A stretch of DNA of 64,000 nucleotides from Tragulus kanchil (Eukaryota > Chordata > Mammalia > Artiodactyla > Tragulidae): positions 168,857,608-168,921,607 of the forward strand of contig JAIOJX010000024.1 of NCBI GenBank assembly GCA_022376925.1, read 5' to 3'. The position numbers were made by a program, and so were the translations under genes. This document shows, piece after piece, positions 27,101-39,100 of this stretch (position 1 is the first letter of the stretch; each line of letters begins with the position of its first letter). The notes under the pieces were generated by a model. It was not told the DNA's origin. It worked only from the letters and a program-made list of their open reading frames with translations, and made no database searches.

Positions 27101-30100
27101 TAATAACAGAGTGATCCTCGACTTTCCTTTCTCACTAGCTTAGGTGTGTGTCCAGCTCTGTCTTCAGGTATTTGCTTTACAGCCACCACTCCGGGACAGC
27201 TCCAGCGCCGCCAGCCTGGTCCCGGCCACTGTCTCCTCGCCTCTGCATTGTTCCAGTGGCCTCCGGACTGATCCGCCTGCTTCCCCCTTACTCACCCTAA
27301 CGCTGACTCTTTACAGCTGACTTTCTTCCCCGTCATGCCTCTTTTATATTTATATTTATTTTTCATCCATCTTTTTTATTCTTTGGCCCGTGTGGGCCTC
27401 CCATCGCCGCGGCCCCTCTCAGTGCAGAGCACCGGCTTGTGACTGGACACACCGGTCCAGCCGCTCTGCAGCACGTGGGGTCTGCCCAGGCCAGGGACAG
27501 AGCCGGTGCCCCCTGCACTGCAAGGCGGACTCTGCACCCACTGGACCACCAGGGAGGCCCAAGAGTGACTCTTAAATGATCTTACTCCTAACTCAGACCC
27601 CTCCAGCAGACCCCTGTCTCTCTAAGTGAAAGTCAGATTCTCTCAGTGACCCAGCACGCCTTGCCTGAGCAGACCTCCTCTCCTTTCTTGCTGTTTCTTT
27701 CATTTTATTGCAGCCATACAGCCGCCTTGCTCTGCCTCAAGCATGCCACGCCCCCTCCAAAGTCGGGGCCTTTACCCGGCTCCTCCTTCCTAGGACTTTC
27801 TCCCCAAAGATACTACACATAGTTTCACATCATCTCTTAGATTATTTGAGCCCGTGCTCAGATGTCGCCTTCAGGGAGGCCTTTCTGACCCTTTGATAAG
27901 ATGGCAGCCTCACCCCGACCCTCCCGTGTTCCTCTGTGGCCCTTTACCATCTGATGCTGCAGTTTGCTTTCACGTTGACTGGGCCCCCACTGAAGCGTAA
28001 GTTTCACGAGATAGAGGCTTGTACGTCTACTTCTGAATCTGTAGAACACTACTTAGCAAACACAGGCCATTGATGACACTTTAATAAGTGTGCGTACAGA
28101 CGGATGGACAAGGAACGTGCCTCGGGCCCCACGGCCGAGGGAGACGGTCCGAAAAACCTCTCTCCTGTCATTGCTCAAAACCCGCTCAAAATAATAATAA
28201 CAGAGTGATCCTCGACTTTCCTTTCTCACTAGCTTAGGTGTGTGTCCAGCTCTGTCTTCAGGTATTTGCTTTACAGCCACCACTCCGGGACAGCTCCAGC
28301 GCCGCCAGCCTGGTCCCGGCCACTGTCTCCTCGCCTCTGCATTGTTCCAGTGGCCTCCGGACTGATCCGCCTGCTTCCCCCTTACTCACCCTAACGCTGA
28401 CTCTTTACAGCTGACTTTCTTCCCCGTCATGCCTCTTTTATATTTATATTTATTTTTCATCCATCTTTTTTATTCTTTGGCCCGTGTGGGCCTCCCATCG
28501 CCGCGTCCCATCTCAGTGCAGAGCACCGGCTTGTGACTGGACACACCGGTCCAGCCGCTCTGCAGCACGTGGGGTCTGCCCAGGCCAGGGACAGAGCCGG
28601 TGCCCCCTGCACTGCAAGGCGGACTCTGCACCCACTGGACCACCAGGGAGGCCCAAGAGTGACTCTTAAATGATCTTACTCCTAACTCAGACCCCTCCAG
28701 CAGACCCCTGTCTCTCTAAGTGAAAGTCAGATTCTCTCAGTGACCCAGCACGCCTTGCCTGAGCAGACCTCCTCTCCTTTCTTGCTGTTTCTTTCATTTT
28801 ATTGCAGCCATACAGCCGCCTTGCTCTGCCTCAAGCATGCCACGCCCCCTCCAAAGTCGGGGCCTTTACCCGGCTCCTCCTTCCTAGGACTTTCTCCCTA
28901 AAGATACTACACATAGTTTCACATCATCTCTTAGATTATTTGAGCCCGTGCTCAGATGTCGCCTTCCAGGGAGGCCTTTCTGACCCCTTTGATAAGATGG
29001 CAGCCTCACCCCGACCCTCCCGTGTTCCTCTGTGGCCCTTTACCATCTGATGCTGCAGTTTGCTTTCACGTTGACTGGGCCCCCACTGAAGCGTAAGTTT
29101 CACGAGATAGAGGCTTGTACGTCTACTTCTGAATCTGTAGAACACTACTTAGCAAACACAGGCCATTGATGACACTTTAATAAGTGTGCGTACAGACGGA
29201 TGGACAAGGAACGTGCCTCGGGCCCCACGGCCGAGGGAGAGCCGCTGAGCCACGGCTGAGCCTCAGCGACCCCGGGGCCTTCCCAGCCGGGTCCGCGGTC
29301 CCGGCCCCACGGTTCGGGAGCATCGCTGCCGCCCCCAGTTCTGTCTGACGTTTCTGTCCCTGTTGTCTTCTCTGCAACTTGTCTTTCATTCTAAGCTTGA
29401 TCCTAGCCCACGGTCTCTGGAGGTGGGCCTTTCTTTGGACCCCTCTGCAGGGCTGTTTTCATGCATTCAAGTTCATGCTCTTCTGTTCGCAGCCTCCCTC
29501 TCTCCCTCCGTCGCCCTGCAGGCCGTGTCAGTCCGTCAGGATCGCGTTTGCTCAGGGCCGGGCCGGTGCCTGGCGCTGGCGTCGCCGGCGAGCAGCTGTG
29601 ACGCCGGCAGGGGGAGGCCCGGTGTTCTCGGAGGTGGACGCTTAGGCGGGCCCTTCCCAGTTCCCGTGCTGTCGCCTTCCCAGTTCCCGTGCCCTTTCCT
29701 GGCCTTCTGCCTTCGGGAGTCATTTTGGTTCCTGCTTTGGGGGAATGAGTTCATAGTTTCCCCTCGCTGGGGCTTACTGTAACCCAGCTGCCGCAGGACC
29801 CAAGCAAGGAGACTTGCTCCAAAGAGGCAGGATGCGGTCAGCCCGGCAGAGGCGCTGCGAGGAGGTCTGGGAAGCGCAGGCTGAAGCGAGGCGCGCGCAC
29901 AGGGGGCTGGCGGCCGGGGGCGTCGCCCGGAGGGACCTGCGCGACCAGCGCCGGGGGGCCCAGGCCGCGCGGGGGGCGGCCTGCCCCATCACCGGCTACA
30001 CATAGTTTCACATCATCTCTTAGATTATTTGAGCCCGTGCTCAGATGTCGCCTTCAGGGAGGCCTTTCTGACCCTTTGATAAGATGGCAGCCTCACCCCG

Positions 30101-33100
30101 ACCCTCCCGTGTTCCTCTGTGGCCCTTTACCATCTGATGCTGCAGTTTGCTTTCACGTTGACTGGGCCCCACTGAAGCGTAAGTTTCACGAGATAGAGGC
30201 TTGTACGTCTACTTCTGAATCTGTAGAACACTACTTAGCAAACACAGGCCATTGATGACACTTTAATAAGTGTGCGTACAGACGGATGGACAAGGAACGT
30301 GCCTCGGGCCCCACGGCCGAGGGAGAGCCGCTGAGCCACGGCTGAGCCTCAGCGACCCCGGGGCCTTCCCAGCCGGGTCCGCGGTCCCGGCCCCACGGTT
30401 CGGGAGCATCGCTGCCGCCCCCAGTTCTGTCTGACGTTTCTGTCCCTGTTGTCTTCTCTGCAACTTGTCTTTCATTCTAAGCTTGATCCTAGCCCACGGT
30501 CTCTGGAGGTGGGCCTTTCTTTGGACCCCTCTGCAGGGCTGTTTTCATGCATTCAAGTTCATGCTCTTCTGTTCGCAGCCTCCCTCTCTCCCTCCGTCGC
30601 CCTGCAGGCCGTGTCAGTCCGTCAGGATCGCGTTTGCTCAGGGCCGGGCCGGTGCCTGGCGCTGGCGTCGCCGGCGAGCAGCTGTGACGCCGGCAGGGGG
30701 AGGCCCGGTGTTCTCGGAGGTGGACGCTTAGGCGGGCCCTTCCCAGTTCCCGTGCTGTCGCCTTCCCAGTTCCCGTGCCCTTTCCTGGCCTTCTGCCTTC
30801 GGGAGTCATTTTGGTTCCTGCTTTGGGGGAATGAGTTCATAGTTTCCCCTCGCTGGGGCTTACTGTAACCCAGCTGCCGCAGGACCCAAGCAAGGAGACT
30901 TGCTCCAAAGAGGCAGGATGCGGTCAGCCCGGCAGAGGCGCTGCGAGGAGGTCTGGGAAGCGCAGGCTGAAGCGAGGCGCGCGCACAGGGGGCTGGCGGC
31001 CGGGGGCGTCGCCCGGAGGGACCTGCGCGACCAGCGCTTCGAGCCCGGGCCGCGGCGTGGGCGGCCTGCCCCGGTGACCGCCGGCGCGCTCTCGCCCCCA
31101 GGCCTTTGCGGACATGCTGAGAGTGAACAGAGCTCTGAAGAGCTTAAACATGGAGTCCAACTTCATCACCGGCGCCGGGATCCTGGCGCTGATCGATGCC
31201 TTGAGGGATAACGAAACCCTGACGGAGCTGAAAATCGACAACCAGGTCGGTGCCGGGCGGCCGCAGCTCCGTGGCGGGGCGCGGGGGCGCGGGTCACGCG
31301 GGCGGGCGGGCGCCTGTCGTTCGTGAGCTTCCGTGGCAGCCTTCTTTACCTTAGCAGAAGGTTCTGGAGTCGTCGTCTGTGGTCGTGTGTACCAGCACCT
31401 GTTCTTTTTTATGGCTGAAGAGTATTCTACTTGGATTATTTCCACTGTTCGGACTGTAGTCATATATTGCTTATGAACATTCATATATAGATTTTATGAG
31501 TATGTTTTCATTTCTCATGAGTATATACTTAAGAGTGGAATTGCTGGATCATATGGTAAGCCTGTGTATAACTTTCTGAGGAATAGCTGAATTGTGTTCC
31601 CTAACAGCTACACCGTTTTACATGACTGCTAGCCTGTCTGAAGCTCCTAATTTTTCCATATTCTTGCCAACACTTACTATATAGCAAGCCTAGTGGTTAT
31701 GAGGTGGTATCTCATTGTAATAATCCACATTTTTATGATACCTATATCATCATATCCTAAACTTGTATTTTTGTTTCTCTTATGTATGTTTTCAGAATTG
31801 GGAAGGTTTTTTTTAAGAATCAGCATGTACATGAATGTCTTAGACTTACCTTGAAAAGTATTTTGAACTAGTATATTAATACTATTCTGTATTTCTGATT
31901 ATTTCAGAGGCAGCAGCTGGGGACAGCTGTAGAAATTGAAATGGCCAAGATGCTTGAGGAAAATACCAACGTTCTTAAGTTCGGGTATCAGTTTACACAG
32001 CAAGGACCCCGCACCAGGGCAGCTAATGCTATAACAAAAAACAATGACTTAGGTAAGACTTATTATGAAATTGAACTTCTGAATTGTATCATTAAGCTAA
32101 TGTATTGGAGAAACTTTGTTTTTAATACATTTTTACACAGGGAGATTACTTGGCCTTTGTTTCTGAAATATACACAGTTCTTTTAATACTAGCTGAATTA
32201 TAGTTCAGTTTAAATAAAGTTGTTGTAGTGAATTATTAGTGAGAGCCTACTTTGCAGCTTTTAGTGAAATAACTTTCTACAACAGGTATTTTGTTCTCAA
32301 TTATAAGTCACCTCTTCAGGCTATTGCAACAAAGATTTCAACATTACAGGAACGTTTTGCCCTTTTGATCAAACAGGCCTAGCTAGAAACTCAGTTTTAC
32401 ATGGTGAAATATAAAATAGTTGTAGTTTTCAAGTTTTAAGTTTGGTGTTTCTCATGGAAGAGACTTTCCTATGACTCAGACAGTAGAGTTTGCCTTCGGT
32501 GTGGGAGACCTGGGCTCAGTCCCTGGGCTGGGAAGATCCCCTGGAGAAGGGGATGGCTGCCCACTCCAGTGTTCTCGCTTGGAGAATTCCACGGATAGAG
32601 GAGCCCGGCGGGCTACAGTCCATGGAGTTGCAGAGTTGGATCATATGGTAAGCCTGTGTATAACTTTCTGAGGAATAGCTGAATTGTGTTCCCTAACAGC
32701 TACACCGTTTTACATGACTGCTAGCCTGTCTGAAGCTCCTAATTTTTCCATATTCTTGCCAACACTTACTATATAGCAAGCCTAGTGGTTATGAGGTGGT
32801 ATCTCATTGTAATAATCCACATTTTATGATACCTATATCATCATATCCTAAACTTGTATTTTTGTTTCTCTTATGTATGTTTTCAGAATTGGGAAGGTTT
32901 TTTTTAAGAATCAGCATGTACATGAATGTCTTAGACTTACCTTGAAAAGTATTTTGAACTAGTATATTAATACTATTCTGTATTTCTGATTATTTCAGAG
33001 GCAGCAGCTGGGGACAGCTGTAGAAATTGAAATGGCCAAGATGCTTGAGGAAAATACCAACGTTCTTAAGTTCGGGTATCAGTTTACACAGCAAGGACCC

Positions 33101-36100
33101 CGCACCAGGGCAGCTAATGCTATAACAAAAAACAATGACTTAGGTAAGACTTATTATGAAATTGAACTTCTGAATTGTATCATTAAGCTAATGTATTGGA
33201 GAAACTTTGTTTTTAATACATTTTTACACAGGGAGATTACTTGGCCTTTGTTTCTGAAATATACACAGTTCTTTTAATACTAGCTGAATTATAGTTCAGT
33301 TTAAATAAAGTTGTTGTAGTGAATTATTAGTGAGAGCCTACTTTGCAGCTTTTAGTGAAATAACTTTCTACAACAGGTATTTTGTTCTCAATTATAAGTC
33401 ACCTCTTCAGGCTATTGCAACAAAGATTTCAACATTACAGGAACGTTTTGCCCTTTTGATCAAACAGGCCTAGCTAGAAACTCAGTTTTACATGGTGAAA
33501 TATAAAATAGTTGTAGTTTTCAAGTTTTAAGTTTGGTGTTTCTCATGGAAGAGACTTTCCTATGACTCAGACAGTAGAGTTTGCCTTCGGTGTGGGAGAC
33601 CTGGGCTCAGTCCCTGGGCTGGGAAGATCCCCTGGAGAAGGGGATGGCTGCCCACTCCAGTGTTCTCGCTTGGAGAATTCCACGGATAGAGGAGCCCGGC
33701 GGGCTACAGTCCATGGAGTTGCAGAGTTGGACACGACTGAGCAACTAACACCTCTCGTTGAAATATTTTTAAAAATGCATGTAGAAGAATTAAAATACTT
33801 TTTAAAGGCAGTCACATTTCACTGTGATACAGTTCTTTTAGGCTTCAACCATATTTGCACTTGCATTTTTTTTTTTCTTGGCCATATTGGTCTTTCATTT
33901 CTCCATTTTCACCCGTCTTTGCTCTTTGGCTCCTGCGGGCCTCCCCTCACAGTGGCCTCTGTTGTCGCAGAGCACGGGCTCTGGACGCATGTGCTCCAGA
34001 GCTCCGGCTCAGCAATTGGACACATCGGTCCAGCCGCTCCGTGGCACGTGGGATCTTCCCAAGCCAGGGATGGAACCGGCGCCCCTTGCACTGCAAGGCG
34101 GTGTCCTTACCCACTGGACCACCAGGGGAGCCCTGCACCGCATTTTTTAAAGGTTTCTTAAAAGAGAAACTTGGTATGTTTTGGCGTATTGTTGATCTTA
34201 GATGTAGTTTGGGAAGTATGCTAATATTTTAGTGTTGCTTCATTAGTTAGCTTCTTTTTTTTTCTTTCAGGAATTTCATTTTGTCTTTTAGAGCCGTGTT
34301 TCTCAAGTCTAATTGAACTTCATAAATAGAAAACCTTAAGAGCATATACTTTATTGGCTCTAAAAAATTTTTTTACTTACTATGTTATAGTTCATTCTAA
34401 TCATTTATTTGCAAGGACTTTAAGCTTTTGGAGGTCAGGGCCATGTGTATCTGTATCACAGCTTTCTTTTTTCTTAATTCTTTTTAAATGTATTTATTTG
34501 GTTGCACTGGGTCTTAGCTGTGGTATGTGGGATCTAGTTCCCTGACCAGGAATTGAACCCAGGTCCCCAGCATTGGGAGCACAGAGTCTTAGCCACTGGA
34601 CCACCAGGGAAATTCCGTGTATCACAGCTTTCTTTAAAACCATGCCTGCCAATAGTAGATACTTAATAAAGACTTATTAGGAAAAAAAGAAAGTGGTAGA
34701 ATTTGAATCCTGCTCAAAGTTGAATTTTTCTGGTAACTAAGGAGCTATGAACTTAGCCGAAAGTGTCTCCATTCTTCCTCTTCTCTGAAGCCTCCTTAGC
34801 TTTCCTGGGATCCCCGTCACCTGTGTCCCTCCCAGAGGAGGTGGGGTCAGCAGCCGTCGGGCGGGAGCAGCACAGCAAGGTCTTGTACGTGGAAGGGGCG
34901 CCCGCCTCTCAAGCCCTGAGCTGCTGTCCTCTTCTGCAAGCCTGACGCGGCAGGTGCTTTGTCCAGCTCTCTCAGAAAGGAAGGCCTGAGGTCAGAGCAG
35001 ACAGAAGACGCAGGGGACAGGTGAAAACAGTTTCCTGGGCTGCCCTAGGTCAACACAGGGCAGTCACAGAGCTGTGCACAGGCGTGCGGAACAGGAGGAC
35101 GGGGCCGTGCAGGCTGAGCCGAGGCAGAGGGCACACGGCTTCGTGTCGGTCGCTCTCTGGACAGACTGCTCGCCCTCCCCACGCTGTTTCATTCCAGTCC
35201 ACGCCTGAAGCGTGGGTCTCAGGCATTCGTGACAATAGGGACATTCCTGGAGTGAGGAATTGCATGGATAAAAGCTCAGATTTGGGACTGAGTTACATGC
35301 TGAAGACAGCCTGAATTTTTTGAGAAGTGATTCTCATAACAGGATGCAGGATCCAGAATAAGCTCTCCACACGTACGTGCTGTTTGAAGCCGACAGAATG
35401 AAAATAAATGCTGTTGGCAGATTAAGAGGGAATGCTGATAGGAACCACGTAAGGTAGGTGGTCAGAAACTTTGGACTTCTGTGGCCAGATTTCTTTGGAC
35501 TTGTGTGGAGGCCTTTGAGGGCCGTTATAGGTCACTGAGTGCAGGACTAAAGTGATGCTTCAGAAACACAGTTCTAGAGGGGTTCAGAGGAGGGGAGCAT
35601 GTGTATCCCTACAGAGGACGTGGCAGTAAACAAAACAAGGAAACACACGCTTCTTACCGCTCCTACAGGTGGAGAAGAGACGTCAGTTCTGGTTGACTGG
35701 CCAGTGGCTAGTCAGGAAGTACGAAGAGCTTGCATTAGTGGAGTGGGTTTTGGAGAGAAACCGCCAAAGACTTGTTCATCGGGCCAGACGTATTAGTCTT
35801 TCATCCGTAGCCTGAGCGGAGGAGTTGCTGGGCGACACGCGGGTGCCCAGTGAGGCAGGGGGGCCGCAGCGGCGCTCGGCCTGTCTCCCTCCGCTGCTGA
35901 GCTCACGGCAGGAGCACCCTCTCCTCCGTTCACCCCGCTGGTTTTATGTTTTGGCCCTGCACGTTGCCCTCTGCCTGCAGATCAGGCTGGCGCGCCTGAA
36001 GGCTGTTTTCCTGCGAGCGTTCTAGTCTCTGGTAACCGGACGGAGGGGTCAGAGTGCACGACTTAAACCTGGCGCAGCATCTCCGGGCACATCCTGGCTT

Positions 36101-39100
36101 TAGTGTTCACCTTACAGACGGGCTGTATCCCAGCTTCCGCGTCCTGATTCTGATCAGCTTTCCCTCTCTCACTGTTTTCTTAGTCTCAGCTTTTCATTGA
36201 AATACTACCACCTCCTCGGCATCTCTGCGGCTAAGACGTGTCGCAGCTGAAGAGCAAAGAGGCCCGGCGGCGTACGTGCGATCGTCAGTGACCTTGGTCC
36301 TACCTTCCTGTCCTCACTCGCTAACCACCTAATCAGTTTTCTGTACTTTGCTCCATCTGTCCTGGTGAACTTGTTTCTAATGTGCATCTTTAAACCACTA
36401 TGCATTCTAACATCTGCAGTGGTCTGCCAGGAACATCCAAACAGTGCTGCAATTTAAACTTTTCTTGAAAGTGTTCTACCCTGAGGAAACGATGCAGTTT
36501 GTCTTTCAGGTATATCCATGTGATTCAGAGATCTCTGTACACGAATTAAGCTTGAGGACTCAGCTGTCCAGTTGATTTCTTCCCCTAATATTTCAGTAAA
36601 TTTATTCATTAACGTGGACTAAAATTATGGGGTATGCATAGTTAGATAAGTATAAAAATCTTGATGGGGGCCTGATACTGCAGTCCTCCTGGTTTGTATT
36701 TCCTAGGCAGCGCCCAGGCAGGCTTCTGTGTGCATCATGTGACAGTCCAGTTTCATCTCCTGAAGGCCAGTGAACAGAAGCCGGCAGTCAGAGCGACATT
36801 AGGGGGAACCCACAGCCTGGCCAGGAGGCTGGTGCACCTGCTGGCTTTTCGTTCTTCCATTAAAACAGTCCATTCAGGCTGAACCAAGGCACTTGTCTTC
36901 TTGCTTATTTCCACAGAAGACAGTATAGAAATTAATAGACCACCATGTAACTTAAACAGAGGAGCTCACGGCAGGAGCACCTCTCCTCCGTTCACCCCGC
37001 TGGTTTTATGTTTTGGCCCTGCACGTTGCCCTCTGCCTGCAGATCAGGCTGGCGCGCCTGAAGGCTGTTTTCCTGCGAGCGTTCTAGTCTCTGGTAACCG
37101 GACGGAGGGGTCAGAGTGCACGACTTAAACCTGGCGCAGCATCTCCGGGCACATCCTGGCTTTAGTGTTCACCTTACAGACGGGCTGTATCCCAGCTTCC
37201 GCGTCCTGATTCTGATCAGCTTTCCCTCTCTCACTGTTTTCTTAGTCTCAGCTTTTCATTGAAATACTACCACCTCCTCGGCATCTCTGCGGCTAAGACG
37301 TGTCGCAGCTGAAGAGCAAAGAGGCCCGGCGGCGTACGTGCGATCGTCAGTGACCTTGGTCCTACCTTCCTGTCCTCACTCGCTAACCACCTAATCAGTT
37401 TTCTGTACTTTGCTCCATCTGTCCTGGTGAACTTGTTTCTAATGTGCATCTTTAAACCACTATGCATTCTAACATCTGCAGTGGTCTGCCAGGAACATCC
37501 AAACAGTGCTGCAATTTAAACTTTTCTTGAAAGTGTTCTACCCTGAGGAAACGATGCAGTTTGTCTTTCAGGTATATCCATGTGATTCAGAGATCTCTGT
37601 ACACGAATTAAGCTTGAGGACTCAGCTGTCCAGTTGATTTCTTCCCCTAATATTTCAGTAAATTTATTCATTAACGTGGACTAAAATTATGGGGTATGCA
37701 TAGTTAGATAAGTATAAAAATCTTGATGGGGGCCTGATACTGCAGTCCTCCTGGTTTGTATTTCCTAGGCAGCGCCCAGGCAGGCTTCTGTGTGCATCAT
37801 GTGACAGTCCAGTTTCATCTCCTGAAGGCCAGTGAACAGAAGCCGGCAGTCAGAGCGACATTAGCGCGGAACCCACAGCCTGGCCAGGAGGCTGGTGCAC
37901 CTGCTGGCTTTTCGTTCTTCCATTAAAACAGTCCATTCAGGCTGAACCAAGGCACTTGTCTTCTTGCTTATTTCCACAGAAGACAGTATAGAAATTAATA
38001 GACCACCATGTAACTTAAACAGAGGAGCTCACTGGTAAGACTATCAGAGGCTATTACGTGTACACGCTGACTCCTCCCTGACTTTTATAAAAGCTCAGTT
38101 GGCTGTCCTCGGGACCATGCTGTGCCCCCGGCCGTGCTGAGGGACGCGGCCCTGAAGGCTTCTCTGTGAACACGGCCCTCAGCAGCCCTGGGCCGCGTCG
38201 CCGTGAGGTGCAGGCATCGCTGGTCTCTGGTACAGAGGAAGAGTCGAGGCTCAGAGGGGCTCCTTTCTTGCCAAAGAGCACACTCCAAAAAGCAGGAGGT
38301 TCCCGCTCTTGCTGAGCTGGGCTGGTGGTCAGCGGAGCCGGCCACAGTGCAGGGGAGCCCCGGGCCGCACGCTCTCAGCAGCTGTCCCCTGGCGGCCGAC
38401 GGGCGAGAGGAGGCGGCGTGGTCCCGGCTGGAGCCCCCGCTGCCAGGAGCACAGCCTCGCAGCTCGGGGTCTCCAGCCCCCGGGGTCCAGAGCTGGGCGC
38501 CCTCCGTGTGCCCTCCGTGGACCCAGTGACGGACCGCGTGAGCCAACCCCTCTGGCCTCCTGAGTTCACCGCGGCCCAAGGTGACATCCCCACACTGGCA
38601 GGTCTGGGATCGGCACTGCTCTGCCTTTGTTGTTTCTCAGGGCCCCAGAGGGGGTCATTTTGTGGAAGAGAAGGAAAATTTGTGGAGAGCAGTAGGAGCA
38701 CGTCACTTACCTTTGAAACTTTCAAAAGTACTTTTGGCATGTTCTTTCACAAACTGAGGGAGTAGTTTGGGCATGCAAATTAGTTTTACCTTTCATACTT
38801 TCTAATCCCGGCTGCCTGTATTTCAGAATTTAATACAGGAGTTATTAACCATTTTATAAAATTTTGTAATATACAAATGAGATGCCCCCACATGTGACAG
38901 TCCAGTTTCATCTCCTGAAGGCCAGTGAACAGAAGCCGGCAGTCAGAGCGACATTAGCGCGGAACCCACAGCCTGGCCAGGAGGCTGGTGCACCTGCTGG
39001 CTTTTCGTTCTTCCATTAAAACAGTCCATTCAGGCTGAACCAAGGCACTTGTCTTCTTGCTTATTTCCACAGAAGACAGTATAGAAATTAATAGACCACC

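Larger units (their letters stand above)
23869..31101. other. TMOD3: TMOD3 intron 7
   Basis: Inflated by pairs 7-10. Composed of unique sequence, an old L1-like patch (aatgtatcttgagatctttt), one CHR SINE, and from about 29.2 kb a steep rise in GC and CpG. Open frames of up to 139 codons in the GC-rich part are present identically in both duplicate copies and resemble no family I know. Confidence 0.7.
31545..33731. repeat. Direct duplication pair 11 (TMOD3 exon 9, Bov-tA)
   Basis: Copy A 31545-32640, copy B 32637-33731, sharing tgga at the junction. The Bov-tA SINE is cut in A at gcagagttgga and complete in B. Confidence 0.93.

Noticed and set aside
29363..31484. 139- and 186-codon frames near TMOD3 exon 8
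   Set aside because: Low-complexity Arg/Pro/Gly-rich translations in a CpG-rich intron; the 186-codon minus frame runs antisense over exon 8.
15557..33143. Genuine tandem exon duplication in TMOD3
   Set aside because: Introns and SINEs are duplicated with the exons at one uniform size, frames would break, and the same pattern hits non-genic DNA and the NUMT.
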